NCBI RefSeq assembly: GCF_000332355.1
Contig: NZ_KB235960.1
Coordinates: forward strand, 29,200-93,199
Source: Baaleninema simplex PCC 7105
GTDB lineage: Bacteria; Cyanobacteriota; Cyanobacteriia; Cyanobacteriales; Geitlerinemataceae
Length of the DNA stretch: 64,000 nucleotides
Direction: 5' to 3'
The notes under the pieces were generated by a model that worked only from the letters and a program-made list of their open reading frames with translations, did not search any database and was not told the origin of the DNA. Below are positions 52,031-62,132 of this stretch, piece after piece. A program made the translations under genes and the position numbers. Each line of letters opens with the position of its first letter. Positions within the stretch are counted from its first letter, which is position 1.

Positions 52031-53875
52031 GTGAACAAACGGTGGAGAAATGCAGGCTTATACGCACTGTTGGCGATCGTCGTCATCGCCTTAGCGACGG
52101 CGTTCTTCGACCAGCAGCCCCAAGCCCGACAAACCGCGAAATACAGCGAATTTATCAGCGCGGTCGAAAGCGGCAGAATTGAAGGAACCATCAACCTGAG
52201 TTCCGATCGCACCCAAGCGATTTATACCGACCCCCAAGGCAACGGCAAAGTCGTCGTCAACCTGCCCAACGACCCCGAACTCATCGATATCCTCACGGAT
52301 AACGGGTTGGACGTGCGGGTGATGCCTCAAAGCGACGATGGCTTCTGGTTCCGCGCCCTGAGCAGCTTGTTCTTCCCGATCTTGCTGTTGGTGGGACTGT
52401 TCTTCTTGCTGCGCCGCGCCCAATCCGGCCCCGGTAGCCAAGCCATGAACTTCGGGAAGTCTAAAGCACGGGTTCAAATGGAACCCCAAACCCAAGTCAC
52501 CTTTGGCGACGTGGCAGGCATCGAACAAGCCAAACTCGAACTGACGGAGGTTGTGGACTTCCTGAAAAACGCCGATCGCTTTACCGCTGTCGGTGCGAAA
52601 ATTCCCAAAGGCGTGCTGCTCGTCGGACCGCCGGGAACCGGTAAAACGCTGCTGGCTCGCGCTGTGGCTGGGGAAGCTGGGGTTCCGTTCTTCTCCATCT
52701 CCGGTTCTGAATTCGTCGAAATGTTCGTCGGTGTCGGAGCCTCCCGCGTCCGCGACCTGTTCGAGCAAGCTAAACAAAACGCTCCCTGTATCGTCTTTAT
52801 CGATGAAATCGACGCCGTAGGTCGCCAGCGGGGTGCGGGTTTAGGCGGCGGTAACGACGAACGGGAACAAACCCTCAACCAACTCCTCACTGAAATGGAC
52901 GGTTTCGAGGGCAACACGGGCATTATCATCATCGCCGCCACGAACCGCCCCGACGTTCTCGACGCTGCGTTGATGCGCCCCGGTCGTTTCGATCGCCAAG
53001 TCGTGGTCGATCGCCCCGACTACGCCGGACGCTTGGAAATTCTCAACGTCCACGCACGCGGCAAAACCCTCTCCAAAGACGTAGATTTAGAAAAAATCGC
53101 CCGTCGGACTCCTGGCTTTACAGGGGCTGACCTGTCGAACCTGCTCAACGAAGCGGCGATTCTGGCAGCCCGTCGCAACTTGACCGAAATCTCGATGGAC
53201 GAAGTGAACGACGCGATCGATCGCGTCCTCGCCGGTCCCGAGAAGAAAGATCGCGTCATGAGCGAGAAACGCAAAACCCTCGTGGCCTATCACGAAGCCG
53301 GACACGCCCTCGTCGGTGCCTTGATGCCCGATTACGACCCAGTTCAAAAAATCAGCATCATCCCGCGCGGTGCTGCTGGCGGTTTGACCTGGTTCACTCC
53401 CAGCGAGGAGCGCATGGATTCCGGTCTCTACTCCCGCTCTTACCTGCAAAACCAAATGGCAGTCGCCCTCGGCGGTCGCATCGCCGAAGAAATCATCTTC
53501 GGTGAAGAAGAAGTGACTACCGGCGCGTCGAACGACTTGCAACAAGTGGCTCGCGTGGCGCGTCAGATGGTGACGCGGTTCGGCATGAGCGAACGCCTCG
53601 GTCCCGTGGCTTTGGGTCGCCAGCAAGGGAATATGTTCCTCGGTCGCGATATCGCCGCCGAACGGGACTTCTCTGAAGAAACTGCCGCCGCCATTGATGA
53701 AGAGGTGAGCAAGTTAGTGGACGAGGCTTACACTCGCGCCAAACAGGTGTTGTCGGAAAATCGCTCGGTTCTCGATCGCCTCTCTGAAATGTTGGTCGAA
53801 AAAGAAACCGTCGATGCCGAAGAACTGCAAGACCTACTCGCCAACAGCGACGTGAAGATGGCTGCGATCGCCTAA
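52031..53875 (+). CDS. ftsH: ATP-dependent zinc metalloprotease FtsH
   Basis: A 614-residue FtsH with GTG start at 52031 and GAGGAGG upstream. Two membrane helices (about 8-25 and 110-128) flank a lumenal/periplasmic domain. The AAA+ module has Walker A GPPGTGKT (199-206), Walker [10 protein letters not shown] (253-261) and the second-region-of-homology [19 protein letters not shown]. The zinc protease has HEAGH at 421-425. It is a membrane-bound hexamer that degrades damaged membrane proteins, including photosystem II D1, in cyanobacteria. Length and order are complete. Which of the usual four cyanobacterial paralogues it is cannot be decided here. Confidence 0.96.
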   Translation: MNKRWRNAGLYALLAIVVIALATAFFDQQPQARQTAKYSEFISAVESGRIEGTINLSSDRTQAIYTDPQGNGKVVVNLPNDPELIDILTDNGLDVRVMPQSDDGFWFRALSSLFFPILLLVGLFFLLRRAQSGPGSQAMNFGKSKARVQMEPQTQVTFGDVAGIEQAKLELTEVVDFLKNADRFTAVGAKIPKGVLLVGPPGTGKTLLARAVAGEAGVPFFSISGSEFVEMFVGVGASRVRDLFEQAKQNAPCIVFIDEIDAVGRQRGAGLGGGNDEREQTLNQLLTEMDGFEGNTGIIIIAATNRPDVLDAALMRPGRFDRQVVVDRPDYAGRLEILNVHARGKTLSKDVDLEKIARRTPGFTGADLSNLLNEAAILAARRNLTEISMDEVNDAIDRVLAGPEKKDRVMSEKRKTLVAYHEAGHALVGALMPDYDPVQKISIIPRGAAGGLTWFTPSEERMDSGLYSRSYLQNQMAVALGGRIAEEIIFGEEEVTTGASNDLQQVARVARQMVTRFGMSERLGPVALGRQQGNMFLGRDIAAERDFSEETAAAIDEEVSKLVDEAYTRAKQVLSENRSVLDRLSEMLVEKETVDAEELQDLLANSDVKMAAIA

Positions 53876-53994
53876 AGTTCTCGATCGCCTTTTCTCAAAA
53901 TAATTTACATCGCACTTAGAACGAGGGAACGTCAACGCGACGATCCCTCGTTTCGTTCGATCGCACGCCGATACAGGACAACCCCCCCTCGACT

Positions 53995-56202
53995 CTAGGC
54001 GATCGATGCGCCGTCTTCTCGGTAAATTGCTACAACCGCAGGTTTCGGCGGTTCGTTGGCTTGTTTCCCCGGCCAGTTCGACCCGATCGGTACGTTTCGC
54101 ATCTGGACGATTTCCTCGCCCTCGGGAGTTTTCACGACAAACTTCCGCGTTTCCATGCGGTAGTTTTGCCGCGTTCCGTGGGATTCGCCGGGATGTTGAA
54201 TGCCTAAAAACAAGGTGGTTTCGTCCTGAGTGAAAAACGGCCCCGTCGTCTCGCACTCCATCGGCCCGATACCGAATAAAAACGCTTTCCCCGCATCGCG
54301 TCCCGACGTGGGAACGTACCAAATCGAGTTGTTGCCATACACGCCCAACAGCTTCGATGACGGTAACGGGTTGCCCAGATCGTCCGTCCGGCTGGCAACG
54401 GGGCGATTGTGCTTGCTGGTGGACATATCTGTTACCATCCAAATGTTGCCGCTGCGATCGACCAGCAAGTTATCAGGGTTGGCAAACCCCAATCCGCCCT
54501 CTGCGGGTTCCCCTCCCATCGCCACCATCTGCCAGCGAAAACGCATCGCCGCCGGATCGCTGTCGTCCTCCTCCAATCGCATAATCCAACCGGGTTCGTA
54601 AGGCACTTCGCCGTTGGGACTCTTAAAAACGCGGGCGTCGGGGCCGCCGTCGCTATCGGGAGAGCCGGAGGTAAAGCTAATATATAACGACCCGTCTGGG
54701 GCGATTTCGGTGTCTTCCGGGCGAGCGGTACAGGTGACGCCGACGGCGTTGGCGGCAAAGTGAGCGTCGATGAGAATTGCCCCCTGTTTTTCTGCGGGGG
54801 TTCCGGTGTAAATGTCGTCGAGGGTTTGGTAACTGCGTTTGTAGGCGGCGATTTGGGCGTCGGTGGTGGCGGCGAAATATTGTCCGTTCGACGGTGAATG
54901 TAAGATGAGCTGTCCGCCAACGATTTGACTGGGAGAGTCGGGATCGACGGGAGTTTCAGGAGTCAGCGGAATCCAGATTCCGGTTCCGTCAGGGTTAAAT
55001 TTCGCCCCGTACAGCATTCCGTCGGCGAGGAGTTGCGAGTTGGCTTTGTCGGTGGGGTTGGTGACGCGATCGCGACTGATAAATTTGTAGACGTGGCCGC
55101 CTCGGCGATCGCACCCGGAATAAAACGCCAGGGGTTTTCCGGTTTCTGCCCGCACGCCGACGGCTTCGTGGCGATAGCGTCCCAGCCAGGTGTGTTTGGT
55201 TCCGTAGTCGTTGGGGTTCGCCGGGTCGATTTCGACGATCCAACCATATTTGTTCCCTGCCAGTTGGAAGACGTTCCCTTGTCCGTAGAGGGCGTCTTCA
55301 GTCATGAAAAAGGGCAGTTGCGAGGGATCGACGGACGACCCATCGAGGTTGACGGCTTCGGGAACTTGGGCGTGAAAGTTTTCTTCAGCACTGAGGACGG
55401 TTCCCCAGGGCGTGGTTCCTCCGGCACAGTTGGCGAAGGTTCCGATAACGCGATCGCCCAAACCGTCGTCGTATCCCTGTTTGTCGGTTTTGCGGAAAAT
55501 CACCGTCGCCGCTCCGGTACTTTTGAGATAGCGATCGTCTTCTAAACCGGAAATTCCCGTCACGCGGCGATCGGCAACGTCGTTGTTACGAATCCATTTT
55601 CCGTTTTCGTCTCGACGCAGAGATACCACCCCCAACCCTTGGTCGATTAGGGCTTCTCGGCAAATGTGGCGAATTTGGGCTTTTAGGGGGTTGTTGTCGC
55701 CGAGGGCGAAGGCGTTGAGGATTTTACCGCCTGTCGCCTCGAGAACGTCTCGGACGGGGAGAGACGTTCCGATAACGGATTCGTAGGTTTCGAGCCAAGT
55801 TTTGGCACTGATGTACTCGAAGTTAACGGTCAGATAGCCTTCGTTTTCTCCGGTTTCGACGAAACTTAGATAGTCGTTGTTGTAGCCGACGCGGGAGTCC
55901 CCGAGGCGATCGCCCCAGGCGAAAAGAACGTCGTACTGAAAGCCGTCGGGAAGAACGAGATCGTCGAGAACGTCGTAGGTACTATAGTCCCCCGCGCGAT
56001 CGCTCTTAGACGGGTTGTCGTGACTTAAAGGAATCGGCCCTTTAACGGGGGAAAACTTACTAAAAACGCGGTTTTGGCCGGAATCGATCGCGTCGAAAAC
56101 CGACTGAGCGGTGTCGCTGCTGCAAGATTGCAGAGAACTGAGAGCAACAGTTCCTGCAGTTCCTCCGAGGAAGAACAAAAAGTTTCGGCGGTTGATGGAC
56201 AT
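53995..56202 (-). CDS. PhoX-family alkaline phosphatase (DUF839), Tat-exported
   Basis: A 735-residue protein. The N-terminus, MSINRRNFLFFLGGTAGTVA, is a twin-arginine signal, so it is exported folded, as expected for a metal-cofactor enzyme. The DUF839/PhoX beta-propeller body has ANCAGGTTPWGTVLSAEENF, HEAVGVRAETGKPLAFYSGCDRRGGHVYKFIS, TCTARPEDTEIAPDGSLYISFTS and FANPDNLLVDRSGNIWMVTDM. PhoX enzymes use calcium and iron to release phosphate from organic esters under phosphate starvation. No pho-box repeats could be identified upstream with confidence. Confidence 0.9.
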   Translation of the reverse strand: MSINRRNFLFFLGGTAGTVALSSLQSCSSDTAQSVFDAIDSGQNRVFSKFSPVKGPIPLSHDNPSKSDRAGDYSTYDVLDDLVLPDGFQYDVLFAWGDRLGDSRVGYNNDYLSFVETGENEGYLTVNFEYISAKTWLETYESVIGTSLPVRDVLEATGGKILNAFALGDNNPLKAQIRHICREALIDQGLGVVSLRRDENGKWIRNNDVADRRVTGISGLEDDRYLKSTGAATVIFRKTDKQGYDDGLGDRVIGTFANCAGGTTPWGTVLSAEENFHAQVPEAVNLDGSSVDPSQLPFFMTEDALYGQGNVFQLAGNKYGWIVEIDPANPNDYGTKHTWLGRYRHEAVGVRAETGKPLAFYSGCDRRGGHVYKFISRDRVTNPTDKANSQLLADGMLYGAKFNPDGTGIWIPLTPETPVDPDSPSQIVGGQLILHSPSNGQYFAATTDAQIAAYKRSYQTLDDIYTGTPAEKQGAILIDAHFAANAVGVTCTARPEDTEIAPDGSLYISFTSGSPDSDGGPDARVFKSPNGEVPYEPGWIMRLEEDDSDPAAMRFRWQMVAMGGEPAEGGLGFANPDNLLVDRSGNIWMVTDMSTSKHNRPVASRTDDLGNPLPSSKLLGVYGNNSIWYVPTSGRDAGKAFLFGIGPMECETTGPFFTQDETTLFLGIQHPGESHGTRQNYRMETRKFVVKTPEGEEIVQMRNVPIGSNWPGKQANEPPKPAVVAIYREDGASIA

Positions 56203-56832
56203 GGGAATGATGTGCGATGGAGCGATGTCGTTTTAGATTTTAGACGATGTTAGATCGTTCGATTTAGAGTTTAGATCGGCCAGCAAGTTTAAGATCGGGT
56301 TAATTTTAAATTTTGCTTTGATTAAGTCAGTTTAAAAACACCACTCAAGAACGCAAGAATTTCCGATCGCACGCGAATAATACGGAATCCATTTTCGATA
56401 AGTTGAATTTCAAGAGGTCTTGACCACATCCCCCCTTAGCCCCCCTTGGGAAAGGGAGTTTAGGGTATGGAAGGGCTTGTCGCGTTCGGCAAAATTGCTG
56501 TTTCGTCAATTCAAGTTTGAAATTCGGATTTTGTATAAAACGCCAGTTTTGAAATCGCTTGATATTTCGATCGCATAAAAAACCCTCCCCCAGAGAGCTA
56601 CATTTTACTTTTGTAAAAGTCTGAAAGAGTTTGAATGTAATTATAACTTAACTCAACGAAAGCCAAGTCGAATATGAAAGAAACTTTATATCCAATGATT
56701 TTCTAGTTTTGAGATGATTTTTTCAATTGAATACATCTCAGTTTTGCAATTGAACAACAAAAAGATTTCGTGCTAATCTGAAAATCAGTAAAGGGTTAAT
56801 CGTAATTTTGGCATAAAATCAGATTCACGGAT
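56203..56832. other. intergenic region between phoX and LRR gene
   Basis: 630 bp of mostly AT-rich DNA with no gene. It contains a CCCCCCTTAGCCCCCCTTGGG-like pyrimidine-rich stretch at about 56430-56452, a motif common near cyanobacterial ends. The last 75 bp upstream of the LRR gene are nearly repeated before the paralogue at 60.3 kb, so they probably hold its promoter. Confidence 0.5.
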
Positions 56833-58365
56833 ATGAAATATCGCGATTCTTTACAAATTTTAATTATCGCTTTAACGGGATTGCTGACTAGCTGTCAGGG
56901 GATTTCTCAGACAGTTCCCGAACCCACACCCGAACCTCTCATACCCACCGCCGAAATCCCACCTTCTTCAGAAAATTTTGACTATCCGTTCGAGAAATGG
57001 TGTTCCGATCTCGATTCACTTCCCGCAGAAACCCGACAGACCGTAGAACAACTGTTGAGAATCGCCAGAACTCGTGAAGAATTGTCGAATGATTCTCGTC
57101 CGACTTGTCGTGAAGCCAGTCAAAGATTAGCCGAACGCTCTCAAGTCGAATTGGTCGGTCATCATATTTCTGATTTGAAACCTTTTTCCGATTTACCGCA
57201 TCTGACTTCTCTCACCCTTATAAATAATCAAATTTCCGATCTGAGTCCGTTAGCGAACCTTACCCATCTGACTTCTTTGGCTCTCGGACAAAATCAGATT
57301 TCCGATCTCACCCCTCTGTCTCACCTTAAAGAACTAACTGAACTCGATCTCCACTCGAATGAAATATCCGATTTGACTCCTCTTTCTAATCTGACTAAAT
57401 TGAGCAAAGTTCGTTTTTCTACTAATCAAATATCTGATTTATCTCCTTTACAAAATCTTAAGCAATTAACTCATATTACCGTTGAAAGTAATAACATCGA
57501 GACCTTGCCGGACTTCTCAGCGCTCGATCGATTGACCTATCTGTATTTGAATTCCAATCAAATTAGCGATTTGACGCCTCTGGTTTCACTTCACGCTCCC
57601 CTTCAAGTCTTGAATATTGGCAACAATAAAATCTCTGACTTAAGGTATTTATCCCATTTTTATCAGATCGAAGAACTTTCTCTGGGGAGCAATCAGATTG
57701 ATAATATCAGTCCCTTGTCTAATCTTAGAAACTTAGAAATTTTGTGGCTCGATCGCAATAAAATTTCTGACTTGAGTCCTTTAAGTGATTTAAACTCATT
57801 AGAAAAATTGTGGCTGAATCACAATGCCCTTAATTCAAGTTCTCTAAGATTTTTAACAAATCATAGCAATATCAAAAGCCTTCAGCTAAGCTATAATCAA
57901 ATTGACGATTTAAGTTGGCTGTCTGGATTGACCAATCTTGAAACATTGCGGCTTGAAGAAAATCAAATCAGTGAGATCGCTCCTCTCTCTGGATTAGTCA
58001 ATCTACAGCATTTGGATCTCAGCAAGAATTCGATTACAGACTTAACGGCTTTGTCTGAATTAGTTAGGATATGGAGATTAGATTTAAGTGATAATGCTAT
58101 TACAGATATCACTCCTCTCGCGAATCTAACTCGTCTATGGAAATTAGAGATTAATGAAAATGCTATTACAGATATTACTCCTCTTACGAACTTAGTTCGA
58201 CTGTATTACTGCCGACTAGGAAACAATCAAATTGAGGACTTTAGTCCTTTATCTTCTTTACCAGAGTTATGGAAACTTGATATTCAAGGAAATCCGGCAA
58301 CTAGCCAAGGCTGTCCGTTACGGCGGCGTCAAGCTTGTGAGTATTATAAAAACTATAGTTTTTAA
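56833..58365 (+). CDS. leucine-rich-repeat lipoprotein, copy 1
   Basis: A 510-residue protein with a lipoprotein signal: hydrophobic residues 7-20 and lipobox LTSC (Cys21), then a Pro-rich linker. Residues 50-115 form a capping domain shared by all three LRR proteins here (WCSDLDSLPAETRQTVEQLL ... CREASQRLAE; two Cys). Residues 118-480 are about sixteen 22-residue leucine-rich repeats of the internalin type (LTSLxLxxNQISDLSPLxNL). It ends with GCPLRRRQACEYY, a Cys-containing C-terminal cap. It should be anchored to a membrane facing the periplasm or cell surface and bind a protein or other ligand. 71% or more of its length is close to the copy at 60.4 kb. Confidence 0.85.
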   Translation: MKYRDSLQILIIALTGLLTSCQGISQTVPEPTPEPLIPTAEIPPSSENFDYPFEKWCSDLDSLPAETRQTVEQLLRIARTREELSNDSRPTCREASQRLAERSQVELVGHHISDLKPFSDLPHLTSLTLINNQISDLSPLANLTHLTSLALGQNQISDLTPLSHLKELTELDLHSNEISDLTPLSNLTKLSKVRFSTNQISDLSPLQNLKQLTHITVESNNIETLPDFSALDRLTYLYLNSNQISDLTPLVSLHAPLQVLNIGNNKISDLRYLSHFYQIEELSLGSNQIDNISPLSNLRNLEILWLDRNKISDLSPLSDLNSLEKLWLNHNALNSSSLRFLTNHSNIKSLQLSYNQIDDLSWLSGLTNLETLRLEENQISEIAPLSGLVNLQHLDLSKNSITDLTALSELVRIWRLDLSDNAITDITPLANLTRLWKLEINENAITDITPLTNLVRLYYCRLGNNQIEDFSPLSSLPELWKLDIQGNPATSQGCPLRRRQACEYYKNYSF

Positions 58366-58452
58366 CGAGATAAACTCACTTGTTTTATCGATCGAGTTGA
58401 GAATTTAAAGAAATTAATAATAACTTAGGATTGTCATACTTGGAGAAATGCT

Positions 58453-59952
58453 CTAATCAAAATAGCATTTAAATTCTTCAAGGTTTCTCAATTTAAATGA
58501 TGATGTTCCAGAGGTATTTGGTAAAATAGGACATTCTTCTAAACGAATTGGATTATTGCGAAGATCGAGAGAGAAAGCAACCGTTAGATTTTCTAATTGT
58601 TGAAGCGTATCGATCTGATTGTTGGCTAAGTTCAGAGACAAAATTTCAATGTTATTAATTGGTGTAACGTCTGTAATTCTATTGTAGCTTAAATCGAGAA
58701 CACTGATCGTATCGAAATTAGAAAGGGGTTGAAGGTCGCTGATGCGAGCGTGACTAAGCCTAATATCAATCATTTCAAAACCTAAGTTTTTAGCGTTTTT
58801 TAATTTAGCCAGTATCCCTAAAGTTTGAATATCCTCAGTGTTCGTATGACTCAAATTAATCGATGAAAGATTTATAAGTCTAGCTAAACTTTCTATGTTG
58901 TGAATTGGGTTATAACTCAAGTCTAAGTAACTGATGTCTTGGTTCTGAGCTAGAGGAAAAATATTGCGGATATTATTGTGACAGAGAGACACGTCGTTTA
59001 ATTTTTTAAACTGAGAAATGTTCCGAATTTCTTCAAGCTCGTTATGACAGAGATCGAGTCGTTGAAGAAATTGGTTTATGCCTCGACCTTCGCTCGGAAC
59101 TGGTGGCAATTCTCTGATTTTATTATTGGAGAGGCCGAGTATTCGAATACTCGACCCCATTAATGGTGACATATCTTCAATCTCATTATTAGATAAATGG
59201 ACAATTGATAACCATCTTAATTGAGATAATGGAGCTAATTCTACAATTTTACTATTTTTGATAACTAAAGTACGGAGATGAGGATGGCGAGAAAGTGGTT
59301 GTAGATCGCTGATATGAGTACCAGACAACTGTAGCTCGCGCAATTCGCTCATTTTCTCGAAGAGATACCAATCTTCATCTTCAAGAGGGATTCCGAGCAT
59401 TTCGAGATACTTCATTTCAGTTAAATTTGCAATCGGCTCTAAATCCACAATGGGATTATTATCAAGAGATAAAGAAATAAGATTGGTTAGATCTTTTATT
59501 ACTTCTATATTTTCAATAGAGTTATTTTCAAGCTTTAGAACTCTCAGTTGAGGAAGTTTGGTAAGTACCTGAATATTTGTGACATTGTTGTTCCTTAAAT
59601 TCAGACGGGTAAGATGGCTGAGCGATTGTAAAGGACTCAAATCTTCAAGATTTGAATCTGGCATATTTATGTCTCGAGTGGTACTCAGAAATAATTCAGC
59701 TTCTTGGCAATTATCAATATCGCGACCTTTCAAGATACGTGCTTTGAGCATCAGTTTATCGACAGTACGTTGGGTCTCTGGCTGAAGCTGGCTGCGTTGT
59801 TCGCACCAACTTTCAAAACTCTCTACATCTAGAGCAACCTCTGGACGATCTTGTGGCTCGGAGGATTGGACGTTAGATAACCTCAGAAAAGCATAGCCCA
59901 GCAAAGAAGCTAATAAGAGTAATAGATAGAAGAGCCGATTTCGTTGGTTCAT
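58453..59952 (-). CDS. leucine-rich-repeat protein with membrane anchor
   Basis: A 499-residue relative of the flanking LRR lipoproteins, on the opposite strand. The N-terminal hydrophobic segment (LFYLLLLLASLLGYAFLRL) has no lipobox Cys, so it is a signal anchor. The cap domain is kept (ESFESWCEQRSQLQPETQRTVDKLM ... CQEAELFL), then about seventeen more divergent leucine-rich repeats (NLEDLSPLQSLSHLTRLNLRNNNV etc.) and an ECPIL C-terminal cap. It converges with copy 1 (87 bp) and diverges from copy 2 (414 bp). Function unknown, presumably binding at the cell envelope. Confidence 0.82.
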   Translation of the reverse strand: MNQRNRLFYLLLLLASLLGYAFLRLSNVQSSEPQDRPEVALDVESFESWCEQRSQLQPETQRTVDKLMLKARILKGRDIDNCQEAELFLSTTRDINMPDSNLEDLSPLQSLSHLTRLNLRNNNVTNIQVLTKLPQLRVLKLENNSIENIEVIKDLTNLISLSLDNNPIVDLEPIANLTEMKYLEMLGIPLEDEDWYLFEKMSELRELQLSGTHISDLQPLSRHPHLRTLVIKNSKIVELAPLSQLRWLSIVHLSNNEIEDMSPLMGSSIRILGLSNNKIRELPPVPSEGRGINQFLQRLDLCHNELEEIRNISQFKKLNDVSLCHNNIRNIFPLAQNQDISYLDLSYNPIHNIESLARLINLSSINLSHTNTEDIQTLGILAKLKNAKNLGFEMIDIRLSHARISDLQPLSNFDTISVLDLSYNRITDVTPINNIEILSLNLANNQIDTLQQLENLTVAFSLDLRNNPIRLEECPILPNTSGTSSFKLRNLEEFKCYFD

Positions 59953-60366
59953 GGTTATGTTTTGCTATTTTTAAATGATTTTATTTAGACCTGTTAAGGC
60001 TAGGGATATAAGCCAAACTTATTCTGGTAAAAAACATGATTGAGAGGTAAACTGTTTGCACTCCAATTCTGTAATTTTTTTGGTATTTGCGACAAGTTGA
60101 CCCACAACTTCAACAGAACCGTTGTGAGAATTCTCAAAGTTCGAGGTTTGAACAATCTGGCTTCACTTTCTCTGGACACTGAAGAGACGATCGAGACCTG
60201 TTTTTAAAAAAGCTCGACAAAAAGCGACGAGCTGATTCTCGAAAGGGTCGTTTGAATTGGGAAGTCGATCGACATCTCGTCTCAAACAATCAAACAATTT
60301 CGTGCTAAACTCGAAATTAGAAAGAGTCAGTCATAATTATTTTGGCAAAAAATCAGATTCACGGAT
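59953..60366. other. intergenic region between divergent LRR genes
   Basis: About 414 bp with no gene. The last 75 bp (from TTTCGTGCTAA to the ATG) are nearly the same as the DNA upstream of LRR copy 1, so the duplication included the promoter. Confidence 0.6.
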
Positions 60367-61836
60367 ATGAAATATCGCGATTCTTTACAAATTTTAATTA
60401 TCGCTTTAACCGGATTGCTGACTAGCTGTCAGGGGATTTCCCAGACAGTTCCCGAACCCACACTAGAACCTCTCGTACCCAGCGCCGAAACTCCGCCTTC
60501 TTCAGAAAATTTTGACTATCCGTTCGAGAAATGGTGTTCCGATCTCGATTCCCTTCCCGCAGAAACCCGACAGACTGTAGAACAACTGTTGAGAATCGCC
60601 AGAACTCATGAAGAATTGTTGAATGATTCTCATCCGACTTGTCGCGAAGCCAGCCAAAGATTAGCCGAACGCTCTCAAGTCGAACTGGTCGGTCATCATA
60701 TTTCTGATTTGAGACCTTTTACCGATCTACCGCATCTGACTTCTCTCAATCTTATAAATAATCAAATTTCCGATCTCAGTTCGATCGCACAACTGACTAA
60801 TCTAACTTATTTAGGTCTCGGACGGAATCAAATTTCCGATCTCACACCTCTGTCTCACCTTAAAGAACTAACTGAACTCGATCTCCACTCGAATGAAATA
60901 TCCGATTTGACTCCTCTTTCTCATCTGAGTAAATTGAGCTTGGTTCATTTGGCGACTAATCAAATATCTGATTTATCTCCTTTACAAAATCTTCATCGAT
61001 TAACTGAGGTTAATGTCCGAAAGAATTTTGTGGAAACTCTACCAGACTTCTCGGCACTCGTTCAGATAACATACTTGAATTTAGGGAACAATCAAATCTC
61101 TGACTTAAGCCACTTATCTCATCTGTCTAAATTAAAAGAGCTTTCGTTATCTGATAATCAGCTTGACGACATCAGCCCTTTGTCTAATCTTGAAGAACTA
61201 GAAGTTTTGCGCCTCAACAACAATCAAATTTCTGACTTAAGCCCTTTAGAAAATTTTAATTCATTAGTGATGTTGGGGCTGAATAGAAATTCTGTAAATT
61301 CAAACTCTTTAAGATTTCTAACGAATCATAAAAATCTCAAAAATCTCTCTCTTAAACACAATAAAATTGACGATCTGAGTTTTCTAAGTGGGTTGACTAA
61401 TCTTGAAACATTATGGCTTGGAGGCAACCAAGTTAGCGATCTAAAACCTCTATCTGGATTAGTCAGACTACGAACTTTGAATCTAAGTGGCAATGCTATT
61501 ACAGAGTTGACGGCTCTGTCTGAATTAATCAGATTAGGGAGATTACATCTCAATAAAAATGCCATTACAGATCTCACACCTCTCGCGAACCTAACCGATC
61601 TATGGGAATTAGAGATTAATGAAAATGCGATTACAGATATTACTCCTCTTACGAACTTAGTTCGACTGCGTTACTGCCGACTTGGCAACAATCAAATTGA
61701 AGACTTTAGTCCCTTGTCTACTCTACCTTTGTGGGCGCTCGATATTGAAGGCAATCCAGAGACTCGCCAGGGCTGTCCGTTACGGCGGCGTCAAGCTTGT
61801 GAGTATTATCAAAAGAGTCCCTTGGGCTTACTATAA
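60367..61836 (+). CDS. leucine-rich-repeat lipoprotein, copy 2
   Basis: A 489-residue paralogue of the gene at 56833. The first 115 residues differ by only a few substitutions (signal, LTSC lipobox with Cys21, Cys cap domain). The repeat region differs more, and is one 21-residue repeat shorter than copy 1, in the block between LPDFSAL and DDISPL. The C-terminal cap GCPLRRRQACEYY is identical, followed by a different tail (QKSPLGLL). Same predicted location and role as copy 1. Confidence 0.85.
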   Translation: MKYRDSLQILIIALTGLLTSCQGISQTVPEPTLEPLVPSAETPPSSENFDYPFEKWCSDLDSLPAETRQTVEQLLRIARTHEELLNDSHPTCREASQRLAERSQVELVGHHISDLRPFTDLPHLTSLNLINNQISDLSSIAQLTNLTYLGLGRNQISDLTPLSHLKELTELDLHSNEISDLTPLSHLSKLSLVHLATNQISDLSPLQNLHRLTEVNVRKNFVETLPDFSALVQITYLNLGNNQISDLSHLSHLSKLKELSLSDNQLDDISPLSNLEELEVLRLNNNQISDLSPLENFNSLVMLGLNRNSVNSNSLRFLTNHKNLKNLSLKHNKIDDLSFLSGLTNLETLWLGGNQVSDLKPLSGLVRLRTLNLSGNAITELTALSELIRLGRLHLNKNAITDLTPLANLTDLWELEINENAITDITPLTNLVRLRYCRLGNNQIEDFSPLSTLPLWALDIEGNPETRQGCPLRRRQACEYYQKSPLGLL

Positions 61837-61999
61837 AAACCAAGGGGGTTAGGATTGCTGCTTCACGGCGACCGAGCTGTATTCCTTGTATCACTAGGGC
61901 TCTGCCATCGATAAACCCAGCCGATCGCCGCAATACCAAGAGAACTTTTAAATTTCAATTCCCAACAAAACTGAACTTTACTTTTCGCCTTGAACTGGT

Positions 62000-62118
62000 G
62001 GGCATCTCGAAAAATTGATTCTGGCTCAAAATCCAATGGCTGGAACCCTTGAAATCTCGTTTCTAATTCTCGATAGTAGAGCCTATTTATCAATAAGCTT
62101 GAATCAATCGAGATGCCC
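62000..62118. mobile_element. MITE (GGGCATCTCGA ends), 119 bp, uninterrupted
   Basis: Terminal inverted repeats GGGCATCTCGA (62000) and its inverse ending at 62118. On the minus strand it reads ATTCAAGCTTATTGATAAAT, TACTATCGAGAATT, GAGATTTCAAGGGTTCCAGCC. The same sequence lies at 51192-51509, where it is split by a 15-bp tandem array. Confidence 0.8.
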
Positions 62119-62132
62119 TGGTGTTATAAACA

